Assembly (NCBI RefSeq): GCF_900104515.1
Contig: NZ_FNJL01000006.1
Coordinates: forward strand, 62,001 to 126,000
Length of the DNA stretch: 64,000 bases
Source: Paracidovorax cattleyae
Lineage (GTDB): Bacteria > Pseudomonadota > Gammaproteobacteria > Burkholderiales > Burkholderiaceae_C
Reading direction: 5' to 3'
A model generated the notes under the pieces. The model was given only the letters and a program-made list of their open reading frames with translations, had not been told where the DNA came from and did not search any database. Numbering within the stretch: position 1 is the first letter of the stretch; every line of letters starts with the position of its first letter. Below are positions 34,743-43,415 of the stretch, piece after piece. The position numbers and the translations under genes were made by a program.

Positions 34743-36254
34743 ATGAACCTCAGCTCCAGTCCATACCGTCCCAGGTCCGCGTTTCCCGATGCGGTACCGC
34801 AGACCGTGGAGGCCCCGCGCAGGGTCCCTGCAGCGCCGTTGCCTGGCCACGGTGAATGGATGCGGGCGCTGCGCCAGTGGCGCGGCGCCGGTCCGGAACA
34901 CGTACCGCGGGGCGGCTTCTGGGCCCGCATGGCCGTGCGGCTTGCGCGGCCCGCGGCCGTGCGCCCGCTGCCGGGAGGCTTCGACGAGTTGCGGGAGGAA
35001 GCCGTGGACCGGGTGCTGGAGGCCCACGCGGAGCGGTCCTGCACACTGGACCTCAGCGGTCTGGCGCTATCGGAGCTGCCGCCCGGCCTGGAGCGGCTGG
35101 AGTTCCTGGAGGCGCTCGACGTGTCCGACAACACGGGGCTCTACCGGTTGCCCGATGCACTGGCGCATTGCCGCGCGCTGCGCTTCCTGGCGGCGCGCAA
35201 CAGTTTCGTCACAGAGGTGCCCGCAGCGCTCTTCGCGCTGCCGCAACTGGAAACGCTGGATCTTTCGGCGAATTTCGACCTGGGCAACCTGCCCGACAGC
35301 CTCGCGCAGGCCACGCGGCTGCGGGAGCTGCGGCTGTCGCATTGCCGCTTCACGGCGATCCCCGCAGCGGCGGCGCAACTGCCCGCGCTGGCTTTCGTGG
35401 ACCTGTCCTGCAACCCCCGCCTGCACGCGCTTCCCGGTGGCCGTCTCGCCATGCCCGGCCGGGTGGTGCTGGACGGCACGCCGGCGGCGCTCACGGCCGA
35501 ATTGCTGCGCGCACCGCCATGGACGCCAGCCGAGCGCCGGGCACTCGGCGCATGCCTGCGGTACATCGCCGGCGGCGCCTCGGGAAGGGGTCTGCCGGTG
35601 CAGGAGGGGCCGCGGCTCGCGCTGTTCCTGAGCGAGCGCGTGGATGGCACGGCCACCGCGGCATCCTGGCGCGATGCGGCGCGCACGGTCGATACCTGGG
35701 TGGCCGAAGGCCGCCCGTTCACCCCGCAGGCGCTGCTGGAGCTGGGCTGGATCGCCAACGGCCGGGCGCCGGGCGAGCCGCGGCTGCGTACGCACGAGAT
35801 CCAGCGTGTGCCTGCTGGCCGGGGGCCGCTGCCCTGCCGCGAAAGTGACCCCCGCGCCGTTGCAGCGCCGCCGGGTTTCGATCACCGCAGCTACCCGCCC
35901 GCGCGCGCTCTGCCGGGCCACCTGGCGGAAGTCACGGTGCACCTCGAGGCACGGCTGGCAGGGGGCGATCCGCTGGCTGCCGTCGAGGTCGCGGCACTGC
36001 TCCACCAGGCCTTCATGAGCCTGCGTCCGCTGCCGTCGGGCAACGCATCCGCCGCACTGCTGGCGATGGACTGGGCGCTGCTGCGCCAGGGCCTGCCTCC
36101 GATGCGGCTGCCGGGCAGGGAAGAGCGGTTGCACGCTGCCGTGGTGTTCGCGGGAGGGCGCCCCGCCCGTGCCAGGGGAATGGAAGATCTGGTGCGCCAG
36201 GTCATGCGGGGGCTGGCGCACTGGCGGGAACCCGCCTGCGCCGTCGCCGCCTGA
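34743..36254 (+). CDS. LRR protein with Fic-like C-terminus, tandem paralog
   Basis: 503 residues, a diverged duplicate of the gene before it (64-base gap, so probably one transcript). The N-terminus is Ser/Pro/Arg-rich (MNLSSSPYRPRSAFPD). LRRs are at about residues 100-250 (LDLSGLALSELPPGLERL, LETLDLSANFDLGNLP). The Fic-like end holds PRLRTHEI as flap and LRPLPSGNASAALLAMDW, where the active motif reads RPLPSGNAS (residues 428-436): His is replaced by Arg and the final Arg by Ser. No PIP box directly upstream. Likely a second effector with changed or lost AMP/UMP-transfer chemistry. Confidence 0.7.
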   Translation: MNLSSSPYRPRSAFPDAVPQTVEAPRRVPAAPLPGHGEWMRALRQWRGAGPEHVPRGGFWARMAVRLARPAAVRPLPGGFDELREEAVDRVLEAHAERSCTLDLSGLALSELPPGLERLEFLEALDVSDNTGLYRLPDALAHCRALRFLAARNSFVTEVPAALFALPQLETLDLSANFDLGNLPDSLAQATRLRELRLSHCRFTAIPAAAAQLPALAFVDLSCNPRLHALPGGRLAMPGRVVLDGTPAALTAELLRAPPWTPAERRALGACLRYIAGGASGRGLPVQEGPRLALFLSERVDGTATAASWRDAARTVDTWVAEGRPFTPQALLELGWIANGRAPGEPRLRTHEIQRVPAGRGPLPCRESDPRAVAAPPGFDHRSYPPARALPGHLAEVTVHLEARLAGGDPLAAVEVAALLHQAFMSLRPLPSGNASAALLAMDWALLRQGLPPMRLPGREERLHAAVVFAGGRPARARGMEDLVRQVMRGLAHWREPACAVAA

Positions 36255-36264
36255 GAAGGCGTTC

Positions 36265-37014
36265 CTAGCCGCAGTTGCGCAGCAGCCTGCCCGCAAGGGC
36301 CGTGCGCAGTTGCGTTTCGGCCTGGGTGCGCAGCGCGGGCGTGGCCGCCGGCAGCCGCAGCACATGGCCGGTGGCGTCCGAGCGCTCCTGCACCACCCGG
36401 GCTGTGCGCACGCCCTGCGTGCCCAGCGCTGCCAGCGCCCGTTCGGCGGCCTCCTCCGTGGAGAAGCGGCCCAGGGACAGGCCCGGTTCCAGGCCCGGCC
36501 CGGGCCGGTCGTAGGCCACCTTGCGCGCACGCAATTCGGCGCGCTTCTTCTCGAGCGTGTCTTCGTCGGGGAAGCGCCCCATGTACACCATCCACCGGCT
36601 CGCGACCGACACAGGCTCCAGGCTCCAGGTGTTTGCGGGCAGGGCGGCCGCGGCCGTGCGCAGGGCCTCGGCCTGGCGCGCGTCGAACGGGCCGGCCTGC
36701 AGGCAGGCCGTGCGGTCCGCCGCCGCGCCCTGCGCCGGCCCTGCGGATGCGGGGGGCGGGGCGGGGTGGGATGCCTCGCTGGCCGGGGTGTCTGCGGAGG
36801 AAGGCGCCGCGGGCGGCGGGGACGCGGGGGCCGATGCCGCATCGCCGGACACCGGCCGGCCGATGCGCAGGTTCTCGGGCTGGATCTGCTGCTCGAGCCG
36901 CTGGGGCTCGGACTGTTCGGCCGGCGCGAGTCCCCAGTCGCGCAGCAGGCCCTGTGCCCAGGCGTAGTAGCCGGCATTGGCCAGCAGCAGAACGAGGACG
37001 GCGGCGCGCAGCAT
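36265..37014 (-). CDS. SPOR-domain membrane protein
   Basis: 249 residues. N-terminal membrane anchor (AAVLVLLLANAGYYAWAQGL), a long Ala/Pro-rich linker (about residues 55-100) and a C-terminal domain with SPOR-like pattern (SRWMVYMGRFPDEDTLEKK, GLSLGRFSTEEAAERAL). SPOR domains bind denuded peptidoglycan at the septum. Last of a leftward operon with the SET and birA genes (14 bases after birA). The family assignment is from pattern, moderately sure. Confidence 0.75.
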   Translation of the reverse strand: MLRAAVLVLLLANAGYYAWAQGLLRDWGLAPAEQSEPQRLEQQIQPENLRIGRPVSGDAASAPASPPPAAPSSADTPASEASHPAPPPASAGPAQGAAADRTACLQAGPFDARQAEALRTAAAALPANTWSLEPVSVASRWMVYMGRFPDEDTLEKKRAELRARKVAYDRPGPGLEPGLSLGRFSTEEAAERALAALGTQGVRTARVVQERSDATGHVLRLPAATPALRTQAETQLRTALAGRLLRNCG

Positions 37015-37028
37015 GGTGAAGGGCTCCT

Positions 37029-37880
37029 TCAGTTCCGCGGCAGTGCCTGCCCGGCCGGGCGGACGCTGATTTCCGCGCTGGTGACGGCCTGCAGGCCCTG
37101 GGGCGTGCGCACCAGCAGCGCTCCGTCCTTGGCCACTCCCTGCGCGGTGCCGGAGCCGCCGTCGCTCAGGACCACTTCGCGGTCGCGCAGCACGTCGCGC
37201 TCCAGGAAACGCGGCTGCACCGGCGCGAAGCCGTGGGCCTCGAACGACTGCAGCATCGCGACCAGCGGCGGCACGGTGCGCAGCAGTGCCGCGGGGGCGT
37301 CGAGCCGGGCGTCGATCTCCTGCAGGCTGCCGGGCGGCGTGGACAGGCCCTCGGCCGGCGGAGGCCGCACGTTGATGCCCACCCCGGCCACCACGTAGCG
37401 CGCGGTACGGTCCGGATGCGAGCCGCCCCAGGCGCCGGCACCGCCCACGAGGCTGGCAGTTTCCACCAGGATGCCTCCCAGCTTGCGGCCGTCGTCCAGC
37501 CAGAGGTCGTTGGGCCACTTCAGGCCCAGGCGGGGCTGGCCGGCCCGGGGCACCGGCTGCAGGCTTTCCGCGATGGAGACCCCCACGGCCAGCGACAGCC
37601 CGGACCAGTCCGCCGGCGCCAGCGGCAGGCCCAGCGAGAACATGAGCGAATCGCCCGCGGCGTTCTGCCAAGCGCGGCCCAGCCGCCCGCGCCCGGCGGT
37701 CTGCACCTCGGCCACGAGCAGCGTGGGTTCGCAGCGGCCTGCCCGCGCGCGCCGCATGAGTTCGGTGTTGGTGGAATCGATGCTTGGCAGCACTTCGACG
37801 GTGAAGCCGGGCAGCAGCGGGGCCACGGCCTCCCACACTGCCTCGGCGGGCCAGCGCAGCGGCTGCACCGTGCCGGTCAT
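37029..37880 (-). CDS. birA: Biotin-[acetyl-CoA-carboxylase] ligase
   Basis: 283 residues, catalytic and C-terminal domains only, without the N-terminal DNA-binding domain of E. coli BirA, so it is an enzyme and not a repressor. Motifs: IDSTNTELMRR, AGRGRLGRAWQ (biotinoyl-AMP loop), LGLKWPNDLWL, KLGGILVE. Attaches biotin to carboxyl-carrier proteins. Its start overlaps the end of the SET gene by 4 bases, indicating coupling. Confidence 0.93.
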   Translation of the reverse strand: MTGTVQPLRWPAEAVWEAVAPLLPGFTVEVLPSIDSTNTELMRRARAGRCEPTLLVAEVQTAGRGRLGRAWQNAAGDSLMFSLGLPLAPADWSGLSLAVGVSIAESLQPVPRAGQPRLGLKWPNDLWLDDGRKLGGILVETASLVGGAGAWGGSHPDRTARYVVAGVGINVRPPPAEGLSTPPGSLQEIDARLDAPAALLRTVPPLVAMLQSFEAHGFAPVQPRFLERDVLRDREVVLSDGGSGTAQGVAKDGALLVRTPQGLQAVTSAEISVRPAGQALPRN

Positions 37881-38431
37881 CGGCGTGCGCCCTTGCGGCC
37901 GGCCTGGGGCGGCGGCGCGGAGGGCCCCGGCGGCGCCCAGCCGCGCTTGGGCGCCAGCAGCGTGCCGCGGCAGCTGGCGCTGCCGCAGAAGCAGGGGTAC
38001 TCGGCCTTGAGCCTGGGGGTGTAGCGCTCGTCGATGATCAGGCCGTAGTCGTAGTTCAGCTCCTCGCCCGCATGGATGTTGCGCAGCGCAGTGATGAAGA
38101 TGCGGCCGTCGCGTTCGTCGGCGTAGCAGTTGGGCGCGCAACTGTGGTTGATCCAGCGCGATGCGTTTCCGCCATGGTTGGCATCGATGACGCGGTCTTC
38201 ATCCACGTGGAAATAAAAGGTATGGTTCGGCTGCAGCGGATCGTGCGGGTGGCGGTCCTGGGCTTCCTGCCAGCTGATGATCTCGCCCGTGTATTCGATG
38301 AGCACTTCGCCTTCGGCGATATCCTGCACCGCGAACACGCCCTTGCCATGCACGCCCGAGCGCCGCACCTGGATGCGGCGGCCGCCCCTGGCGGCGGAAG
38401 GGTCGGCGGCGGGCGTGGCGGTTCGGGGCAT
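37877..38431 (-). CDS. SET-domain protein lysine methyltransferase-like
   Basis: 184 residues. Complete SET domain: VRRSGVHGKGVFAVQDI, EYTGEIISW, WINHSCAPNC (the pseudoknot NHSC), GEELNYDYG, and a post-SET zinc motif CFCGSASCRG. All the AdoMet and lysine-channel motifs I know are present, so it is probably active on a protein Lys. SET proteins are mainly eukaryotic; bacterial ones occur in Comamonadaceae and in Chlamydia. First gene of SET-birA-SPOR and divergent from topB. The target protein is unknown. Confidence 0.88.
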   Translation of the reverse strand: MPRTATPAADPSAARGGRRIQVRRSGVHGKGVFAVQDIAEGEVLIEYTGEIISWQEAQDRHPHDPLQPNHTFYFHVDEDRVIDANHGGNASRWINHSCAPNCYADERDGRIFITALRNIHAGEELNYDYGLIIDERYTPRLKAEYPCFCGSASCRGTLLAPKRGWAPPGPSAPPPQAGRKGARR

Positions 38432-38456
38432 GGCGAAACTCTGTTAATTTGAATAG

Positions 38457-38499
38457 GCACACATGCGCAGGCGCGCGTGTGCATGCGCATGTACGCGCG
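38457..38499. other. Alternating purine-pyrimidine tract (Z-DNA prone)
   Basis: 43 bases of strict purine-pyrimidine alternation with a single break at 38470/38471, rich in CG, CA and TG steps (for example gcgcgcgtgtgcatgcgcat). This is the sequence type that flips to left-handed DNA under negative supercoiling. It sits in the 115-base divergent control region between the SET-birA operon and topB. No better explanation seen. Confidence 0.6.
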
Positions 38500-38546
38500 A
38501 AAGACCGGAATTGTAGAAGCGCCCTCCGGGGCCGACCCCACAGAAA

Positions 38547-41495
38547 ATGACCAAGACCCTGGTAATCGCAGAAAAACCGTCGGTGGCGCAGGACATCGTG
38601 CGCGCGCTCACCCCCGTGGCCGGCAAGTTCGACAAGCACGAGGACCACTTCGAGAACGGCCGCTACGTCGTCACGAGCGCGGTGGGCCACCTGGTCGAGA
38701 TCCAGGCGCCCGAGGAATTCGACGTCAAGCGCGGCAAGTGGAGCTTCGCCCACCTGCCGGTGATCCCGCCGTACTTCGACCTGAAGCCGGTGGACAAGAC
38801 CAAGAGCCGCCTGAACGCGGTGGTCAAGCTCGCCCGCCGCAAGGACGTGACCGAACTCGTCAACGCCTGCGACGCGGGGCGCGAGGGCGAACTGATCTTC
38901 CGGCTCATCGAGCAGTACGCGGGCGGCGCCAAGGGCGGCCTGAACAAGCCCGTGCAGCGCCTCTGGCTGCAGTCCATGACCCCGCAGGCCATCCGCGACG
39001 GCTTCGGCAACCTGCGCTCCGACCAGCAGATGCAGGGGCTGGCCAGCGCGGCGCGCAGCCGCTCCGAGGCCGACTGGCTCGTGGGCATCAACGGCACGCG
39101 CGCCATGACGGCCTTCAACTCGCGCGACGGGGGCTTCTTCCTCACCACCGTGGGCCGCGTGCAGACCCCGACGCTCTCGCTGGTCGTCGAGCGTGAGGAG
39201 AAGATCCGCCAGTTCGTGAGCCGCGACTACTGGGAAGTCCATGCCGGCTTCCATGCCGAGGCCGGTGAATACCTCGGCAAGTGGTTCGACCCGCAGTGGA
39301 AGAAGGTCGCCGATGATCCCGAGGCGCGCGCCGACCGCGTCTGGAACTTCGAGCGTGCCCGCGAGATCGCCGACGCCGTGCGCGGCAAGGCCGCCTCGGT
39401 CACCGAGGAGAGCAAGCCCACGACCCAGGCCTCGCCCCTGCTGTTCGACCTGACCAGCCTGCAGCGCGAGGCCAACGGCAAGTTCGGCTTCTCGGCCAAG
39501 ACCACGCTGGCCCTGGCGCAGAGCCTGTACGAGCGCCACAAGGCCCTGACCTACCCGCGTACCGACTCCCGCGCCCTGCCGGAAGACTACCTGCCCGTGG
39601 CGAAGGACACCTTCGGCATGCTCGCCACCAGCGGCATGCGCCACCTCGCGCCCTATGCCCGGCAGGCGCTGGACGAGAACTATGTGCGCCCGAGCAAGCG
39701 CATCTTCGACAACGCCAAGGTGAGCGATCACTTCGCCATCATCCCGACCACGCAGGCGCCCAGCGGCCTCTCCGAGGCCGAGCAGAAGCTCTACGACCTG
39801 GTGGTGCGCCGCTTCATGGCCGTGTTCTTCCCGAGCGCCGAATACATGGTCACCACCCGCATCAGCCAGGTGGTGGGCCATTCGTTCAAGACCGAGGGCA
39901 AGGTGCTGGTCAAGCCCGGCTGGCTGGCCATCTACGGCAAGGAAGCCGCGGGCGAGGTCGAGGACGGCAAGGCCGGCGACAAGGGCCAGCCGCTGGTGCC
40001 CGTCAAGCCCGGCGAGATGACGCACACCGAATACGCCGAGGCCAAGGCCCTGAAGACCAAGCCGCCGGCCCGCTACTCCGAAGCCACGCTGCTGGGCGCC
40101 ATGGAAAGCGCCGGCAAGCAGGTGGAAGACGAAGAACTGCGCTCGGCCATGCAGGAGAAGGGCCTGGGCACCCCGGCCACGCGCGCGGCCATCATCGAAG
40201 GCCTGCTCACCGAGAAGTACATGCTGCGCGAGGGCCGCGAGCTCATCCCCACGGCCAAGGCCTTCCAGCTCATGACGCTGCTGCGCGGCCTGGGCGTGGA
40301 AGAGCTCTCGCGCGCCGAACTCACCGGCGAGTGGGAATACAAGCTCGCCCAGATGGAGAAGGGCCAGCTCAGCCGCGAGGCCTTCATGCAGCAGATCGCC
40401 GCCATGACCGAGCGCATGGTGAAGAAGGCCAAGGAATACGACCGCGACACCATCCCCGGCAACTACGCCACGCTCTCCACCCCGTGCCCCAACTGCGGCG
40501 GCGTGGTCAAGGAAAACTACCGGCGCTACGCCTGCACGGGCGCCGACGGGCGCGGCGACGGCTGCGGCTTCTCGTTCACCAAGTCGCCCGCGGGCCGCAC
40601 CTTCGAGCCCGTCGAGGCCGAGGCCCTGCTGCGCGAGCGCCGCATCGGCCCGCTGGAGGGCTTCCGCTCCAAGGCCGGCTGGCCGTTCACGGCCGAGGTC
40701 ACCATCGTGCGCGACGAGGAGGCCGGCAACTTCAAGCTGGAATTCGACTTCGGCGACGACCGCGCGGGCGAGGCATCGGGCGAACTGGTCGAGTTCACCG
40801 ACGAGCCGCTGGGCCCGTGCCCCATCTGCGGCGCGCCCGTGCACGAGCACGGCAGCAACTACGTGTGCAGCAAGGCCGTGCCCACCGCCGCCCAGCCCGC
40901 GCCCAGCTGCACCTTCAAGAGCGGCAAGGTCATCCTGCAGCAGCCCGTGGAGCGCGAGCAGATGGCCAGGCTGCTCGCCACCGGCAAGACCGACCTGCTC
41001 GACAAGTTCGTGAGCATGCGCACTCGCCGCAGCTTCAAGGCCTTCCTGGCGTGGGACAAGGAAGCCGGCAAGGTGAACTTCGAGTTCGAGCCGCGCGAGA
41101 GCAAGTTCCCGCCGCGCAAGTTCGCCGGCAAGGCCGGCGCGGCTGCCGGTGCAGCGAAGGCGGGCACCGCGGCCGCTGCCAAGAAGGCCGCCAAACCCGC
41201 TGCCAAGGCCGCCGCGAAGAAGTCCAGCACTGTCGCCAAGGCCCCCCGCAAGACCGCGGCCGGCAAGCCGCCGAGCGCCGCCCTGGCCGCGGTGATCGGC
41301 CCGGAACCGGTCGGCCGGCCCGAAGCAGTGAAGAAGATGTGGGAATACATCAAGGCCCACAATCTGCAGGATCCCAAGGACAAGCGCACCATCAAGGCCG
41401 ACGCCAAGCTGCGCGAAGTGTTCGGCAAGGAATCGGCCGGCATGTTCGAGCTGGCGGGCATCCTGGGCAAGCACCTGCAAGGAGACAGCGAATGA
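38547..41495 (+). CDS. topB: DNA topoisomerase III with histone-like linker and SWIB domain
   Basis: 982 residues, longer than E. coli TopB (653). Type IA topoisomerase: Toprim start VIAEKPSVAQDIVRAL, acidic motif ACDAGREGELIF, catalytic Tyr336 in TYPRTDSRALP. Zinc-type segments CPNCGG and CPICGAP follow at about 650-780. A Lys/Ala-rich histone-H1-like linker (about residues 864-912) leads into a C-terminal SWIB/MDM2-like domain (PEAVKKMWEYIKAHNLQD, IKADAKLREVFG). Resolves decatenation and recombination intermediates. The fused SWIB is known in some beta-proteobacteria and in chlamydial TopA. Confidence 0.93.
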   Translation: MTKTLVIAEKPSVAQDIVRALTPVAGKFDKHEDHFENGRYVVTSAVGHLVEIQAPEEFDVKRGKWSFAHLPVIPPYFDLKPVDKTKSRLNAVVKLARRKDVTELVNACDAGREGELIFRLIEQYAGGAKGGLNKPVQRLWLQSMTPQAIRDGFGNLRSDQQMQGLASAARSRSEADWLVGINGTRAMTAFNSRDGGFFLTTVGRVQTPTLSLVVEREEKIRQFVSRDYWEVHAGFHAEAGEYLGKWFDPQWKKVADDPEARADRVWNFERAREIADAVRGKAASVTEESKPTTQASPLLFDLTSLQREANGKFGFSAKTTLALAQSLYERHKALTYPRTDSRALPEDYLPVAKDTFGMLATSGMRHLAPYARQALDENYVRPSKRIFDNAKVSDHFAIIPTTQAPSGLSEAEQKLYDLVVRRFMAVFFPSAEYMVTTRISQVVGHSFKTEGKVLVKPGWLAIYGKEAAGEVEDGKAGDKGQPLVPVKPGEMTHTEYAEAKALKTKPPARYSEATLLGAMESAGKQVEDEELRSAMQEKGLGTPATRAAIIEGLLTEKYMLREGRELIPTAKAFQLMTLLRGLGVEELSRAELTGEWEYKLAQMEKGQLSREAFMQQIAAMTERMVKKAKEYDRDTIPGNYATLSTPCPNCGGVVKENYRRYACTGADGRGDGCGFSFTKSPAGRTFEPVEAEALLRERRIGPLEGFRSKAGWPFTAEVTIVRDEEAGNFKLEFDFGDDRAGEASGELVEFTDEPLGPCPICGAPVHEHGSNYVCSKAVPTAAQPAPSCTFKSGKVILQQPVEREQMARLLATGKTDLLDKFVSMRTRRSFKAFLAWDKEAGKVNFEFEPRESKFPPRKFAGKAGAAAGAAKAGTAAAAKKAAKPAAKAAAKKSSTVAKAPRKTAAGKPPSAALAAVIGPEPVGRPEAVKKMWEYIKAHNLQDPKDKRTIKADAKLREVFGKESAGMFELAGILGKHLQGDSE

Positions 41496-41719
41496 CCCCG
41501 AGCGACACCGCAACCCCCCGCCACGCCTCCGCCCCCACGCGCGCCTGGGTGGTGGCCGCCCTGCTGGCGACATCGGCGGCCCTGGCGGGGTGCGACACGG
41601 TGGCCTCCCGGCCCGCCAATGACCCGGCCACGGGCACCGGTGCCCAGTCGGGCGAGAGCGGTGTGACGGTGTTCGGCACCATCGATACCGGTGTGGGGGC
41701 CGTGCGGTCCTCGCGCTGA
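41492..41719 (+). CDS. Small lipoprotein
   Basis: 75 residues. Signal segment AWVVAALLATSAALAGC with lipobox LAGC, then a short Thr/Gly/Ser-rich tail (GVTVFGTIDTGVGAVRSSR). Starts inside the topB stop (ATGA overlap) with GGAGA upstream, so it is translated with topB. No family recognised; probably real because of the coupling and the intact lipobox. Confidence 0.6.
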   Translation: MTPSDTATPRHASAPTRAWVVAALLATSAALAGCDTVASRPANDPATGTGAQSGESGVTVFGTIDTGVGAVRSSR

Positions 41720-41801
41720 GACAGTCGCGCAACCCAAAAGCCAGTGCAGGCATGGGGTCCGTCAAATGGGTGGCCTTTCATTGCATGTGCCAATTCGGCA
41801 T

Positions 41802-42743
41802 TTAACCCGGCGGCAAATACTGCTCCAACAGCACCTGCACCGCATCGGCTTGCAGGACATCCCGCCGTCGCTTCAGCGGATCGCGGTCGGGTTGCCCGGC
41901 CATCCACCGCTTGAACGCTACAAACGTGGCAGGGTGCACGGTGTTCATGCGGGTCATGGTTCCGTTGGTGGCGACGATGACGGCAGAGAACCCCGGTGAG
42001 TCCAGCAGCATGCTGGCGCGGCGGGCCTGGGCTACCCAAAAGTCCTCATCCGCGTCGCTGAGCTTGATGGGGTGGGGGTCATCGTCCGTTTGTTCGCGGC
42101 GGATGATGTCCACCTCAAAACCGTCTTTGTTGACGGCGGTGTACTTTTGGCCCTGCCTGATGCGAAACGTGGGGTCTACCTTTTTCAGCACCCCCAGCAT
42201 GGAGCTATCCACCCGTGCGAGCTGGGTGGAGAACGTGATGCGTTTGCGGGTGTCCCACAGCAAGTCAATGTCACGTGTGGCCAGCGCGTCAGCCTCCAGC
42301 CGCACCCCGGCTGCGGCCTCGTAGGCGTAGAGGGCGTGGGTGCCCACCACGCGAAAATGTTCGCTGAGGTGGGTGCTGGCCAGGCGGTTGAGCAGCGCCA
42401 CCACCAGCGGGTCCACCCTGCCGACCCGCAGGGCGCGGTTCATACGCTGTTGCTGCTCCAGCGCGGCTTTCAGGCCGGTGAGCCGTTCGGCGCTGGCCTT
42501 CTTTCTTTGCATGAATTTGTCGTAGATGGCCTGAGTCTCAGCGGTACGGGGGCCCAGGCTGGTTTCGGCCCCAGCGGGTGAGGTGCGCACCAGGTATTTC
42601 GATTCCGGCGCAGACGCTGGCCCCGCGTGCCAGTACATCCCGCCGCGCACCTGGGCCGCTTCTTCAGTGGCTTCGGCCAGGGCCTCGAACACGGCAACGG
42701 CGTCGATGTACTGACGGGTGATGGCGGGGCTGAGTTCAAGCAT
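41802..42743 (-). CDS. Nucleotidyltransferase-fold protein (NTP_transf_8 type), horizontally acquired
   Basis: 313 residues. The core FRVVGTHALYAYEAAAGVRL plus ATRDIDLLWDTR gives the Gly-[ST]/DxD pattern of minimal nucleotidyltransferases, matching the GSL-encoded/NTP_transf_8 group. Some relatives of this fold act as toxins of abortive-infection systems; no antitoxin gene is visible. Codon use and composition are less GC-rich than the neighbours, and an IS30 relic lies behind its promoter. An inverted repeat overlaps the start codon and suggests repression. Confidence 0.72.
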   Translation of the reverse strand: MLELSPAITRQYIDAVAVFEALAEATEEAAQVRGGMYWHAGPASAPESKYLVRTSPAGAETSLGPRTAETQAIYDKFMQRKKASAERLTGLKAALEQQQRMNRALRVGRVDPLVVALLNRLASTHLSEHFRVVGTHALYAYEAAAGVRLEADALATRDIDLLWDTRKRITFSTQLARVDSSMLGVLKKVDPTFRIRQGQKYTAVNKDGFEVDIIRREQTDDDPHPIKLSDADEDFWVAQARRASMLLDSPGFSAVIVATNGTMTRMNTVHPATFVAFKRWMAGQPDRDPLKRRRDVLQADAVQVLLEQYLPPG

Positions 42744-42781
42744 TTCGGTATATTTGGTGTTTTTGTATTTTTTACCGAAAT
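42742..42781 (-). promoter_or_regulatory. Inverted repeat over the nucleotidyltransferase start
   Basis: ATTTCGGTA (42742-42750) and TACCGAAAT (42773-42781), perfect 9-base arms separated by 22 AT-rich bases, the inner arm including the start codon. On the minus strand a -35-like TTGTCA lies just upstream. A repressor dimer or an mRNA hairpin could close the start. The following 250 bases up to the IS30 relic show no gene. Confidence 0.55.
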
Positions 42782-42995
42782 CATAATGTTGACAATAGCT
42801 TAAGTGGTTTTTTCCGGCCAAATTTGTGTTGCCATGAAATCGCTGGCGCGCCCGTACAGTGTCAGCCCGTAGAAGGCGTCCACTGTCTACTTTGGTCAGC
42901 GCGGGCCCCGTTACAACCGCTGTCTGTCGCTTGCGGTCCCCGCGGTGGGGTTTGTTGCGTCCGATACATGGAGCACGCAGCGGACCGACAACTTA

Positions 42996-43292
42996 ACGAC
43001 CTTGGACGTCATGAATCTTGCCCTCGAGATTCTGGACGTAGTCGCGCAAACGTTGGTGGATGACCCGCTTGGCTGGCTTGGGCCTCTTCGCTAGAAGCTC
43101 CGACTTCCACTGCGCGACAGATGCCCGGTAGTCGAGCTTGCCGCCTCGTGTGGCAGCGTTGCGGGTCAATTCGCGCGAGCTGGTTGACGGGCTGCGCTCC
43201 AATCGTCTGGCGATCTCTCGTGCGCCGACTTCTTGTGCGCGCAGAAGCGCGATCTCCTCGCGCTCCGCCAAGGACTTCCAGGTCGACCCACA
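42996..43292 (-). pseudogene. IS30-family transposase relic
   Basis: About 99 codons match the N-terminal part of IS30-type transposases: LAEREEIALLRAQEVG, REIARRLERSPSTSSREL, RNAATRGGKLDYRASVAQWKSELLAKRPK and LRDYVQ, then a premature end. The front and the whole catalytic half (DDE domain) are missing, and the homologous frame seems to break upstream near 43290-43390. Dead remnant marking an old insertion beside the nucleotidyltransferase gene. Confidence 0.72.
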
Positions 43293-43415
43293 CGAACCGG
43301 ACGCTGCATGGGCGAAGCGCCGTCCTTCGGTGGCCCAGGATCCTGGGCGAGAATCCGGCACCGACCCCGGCCCGACCGTGGGCCCCCTCCATCCAGCCAC
43401 CCAGCGAGCGATGCC

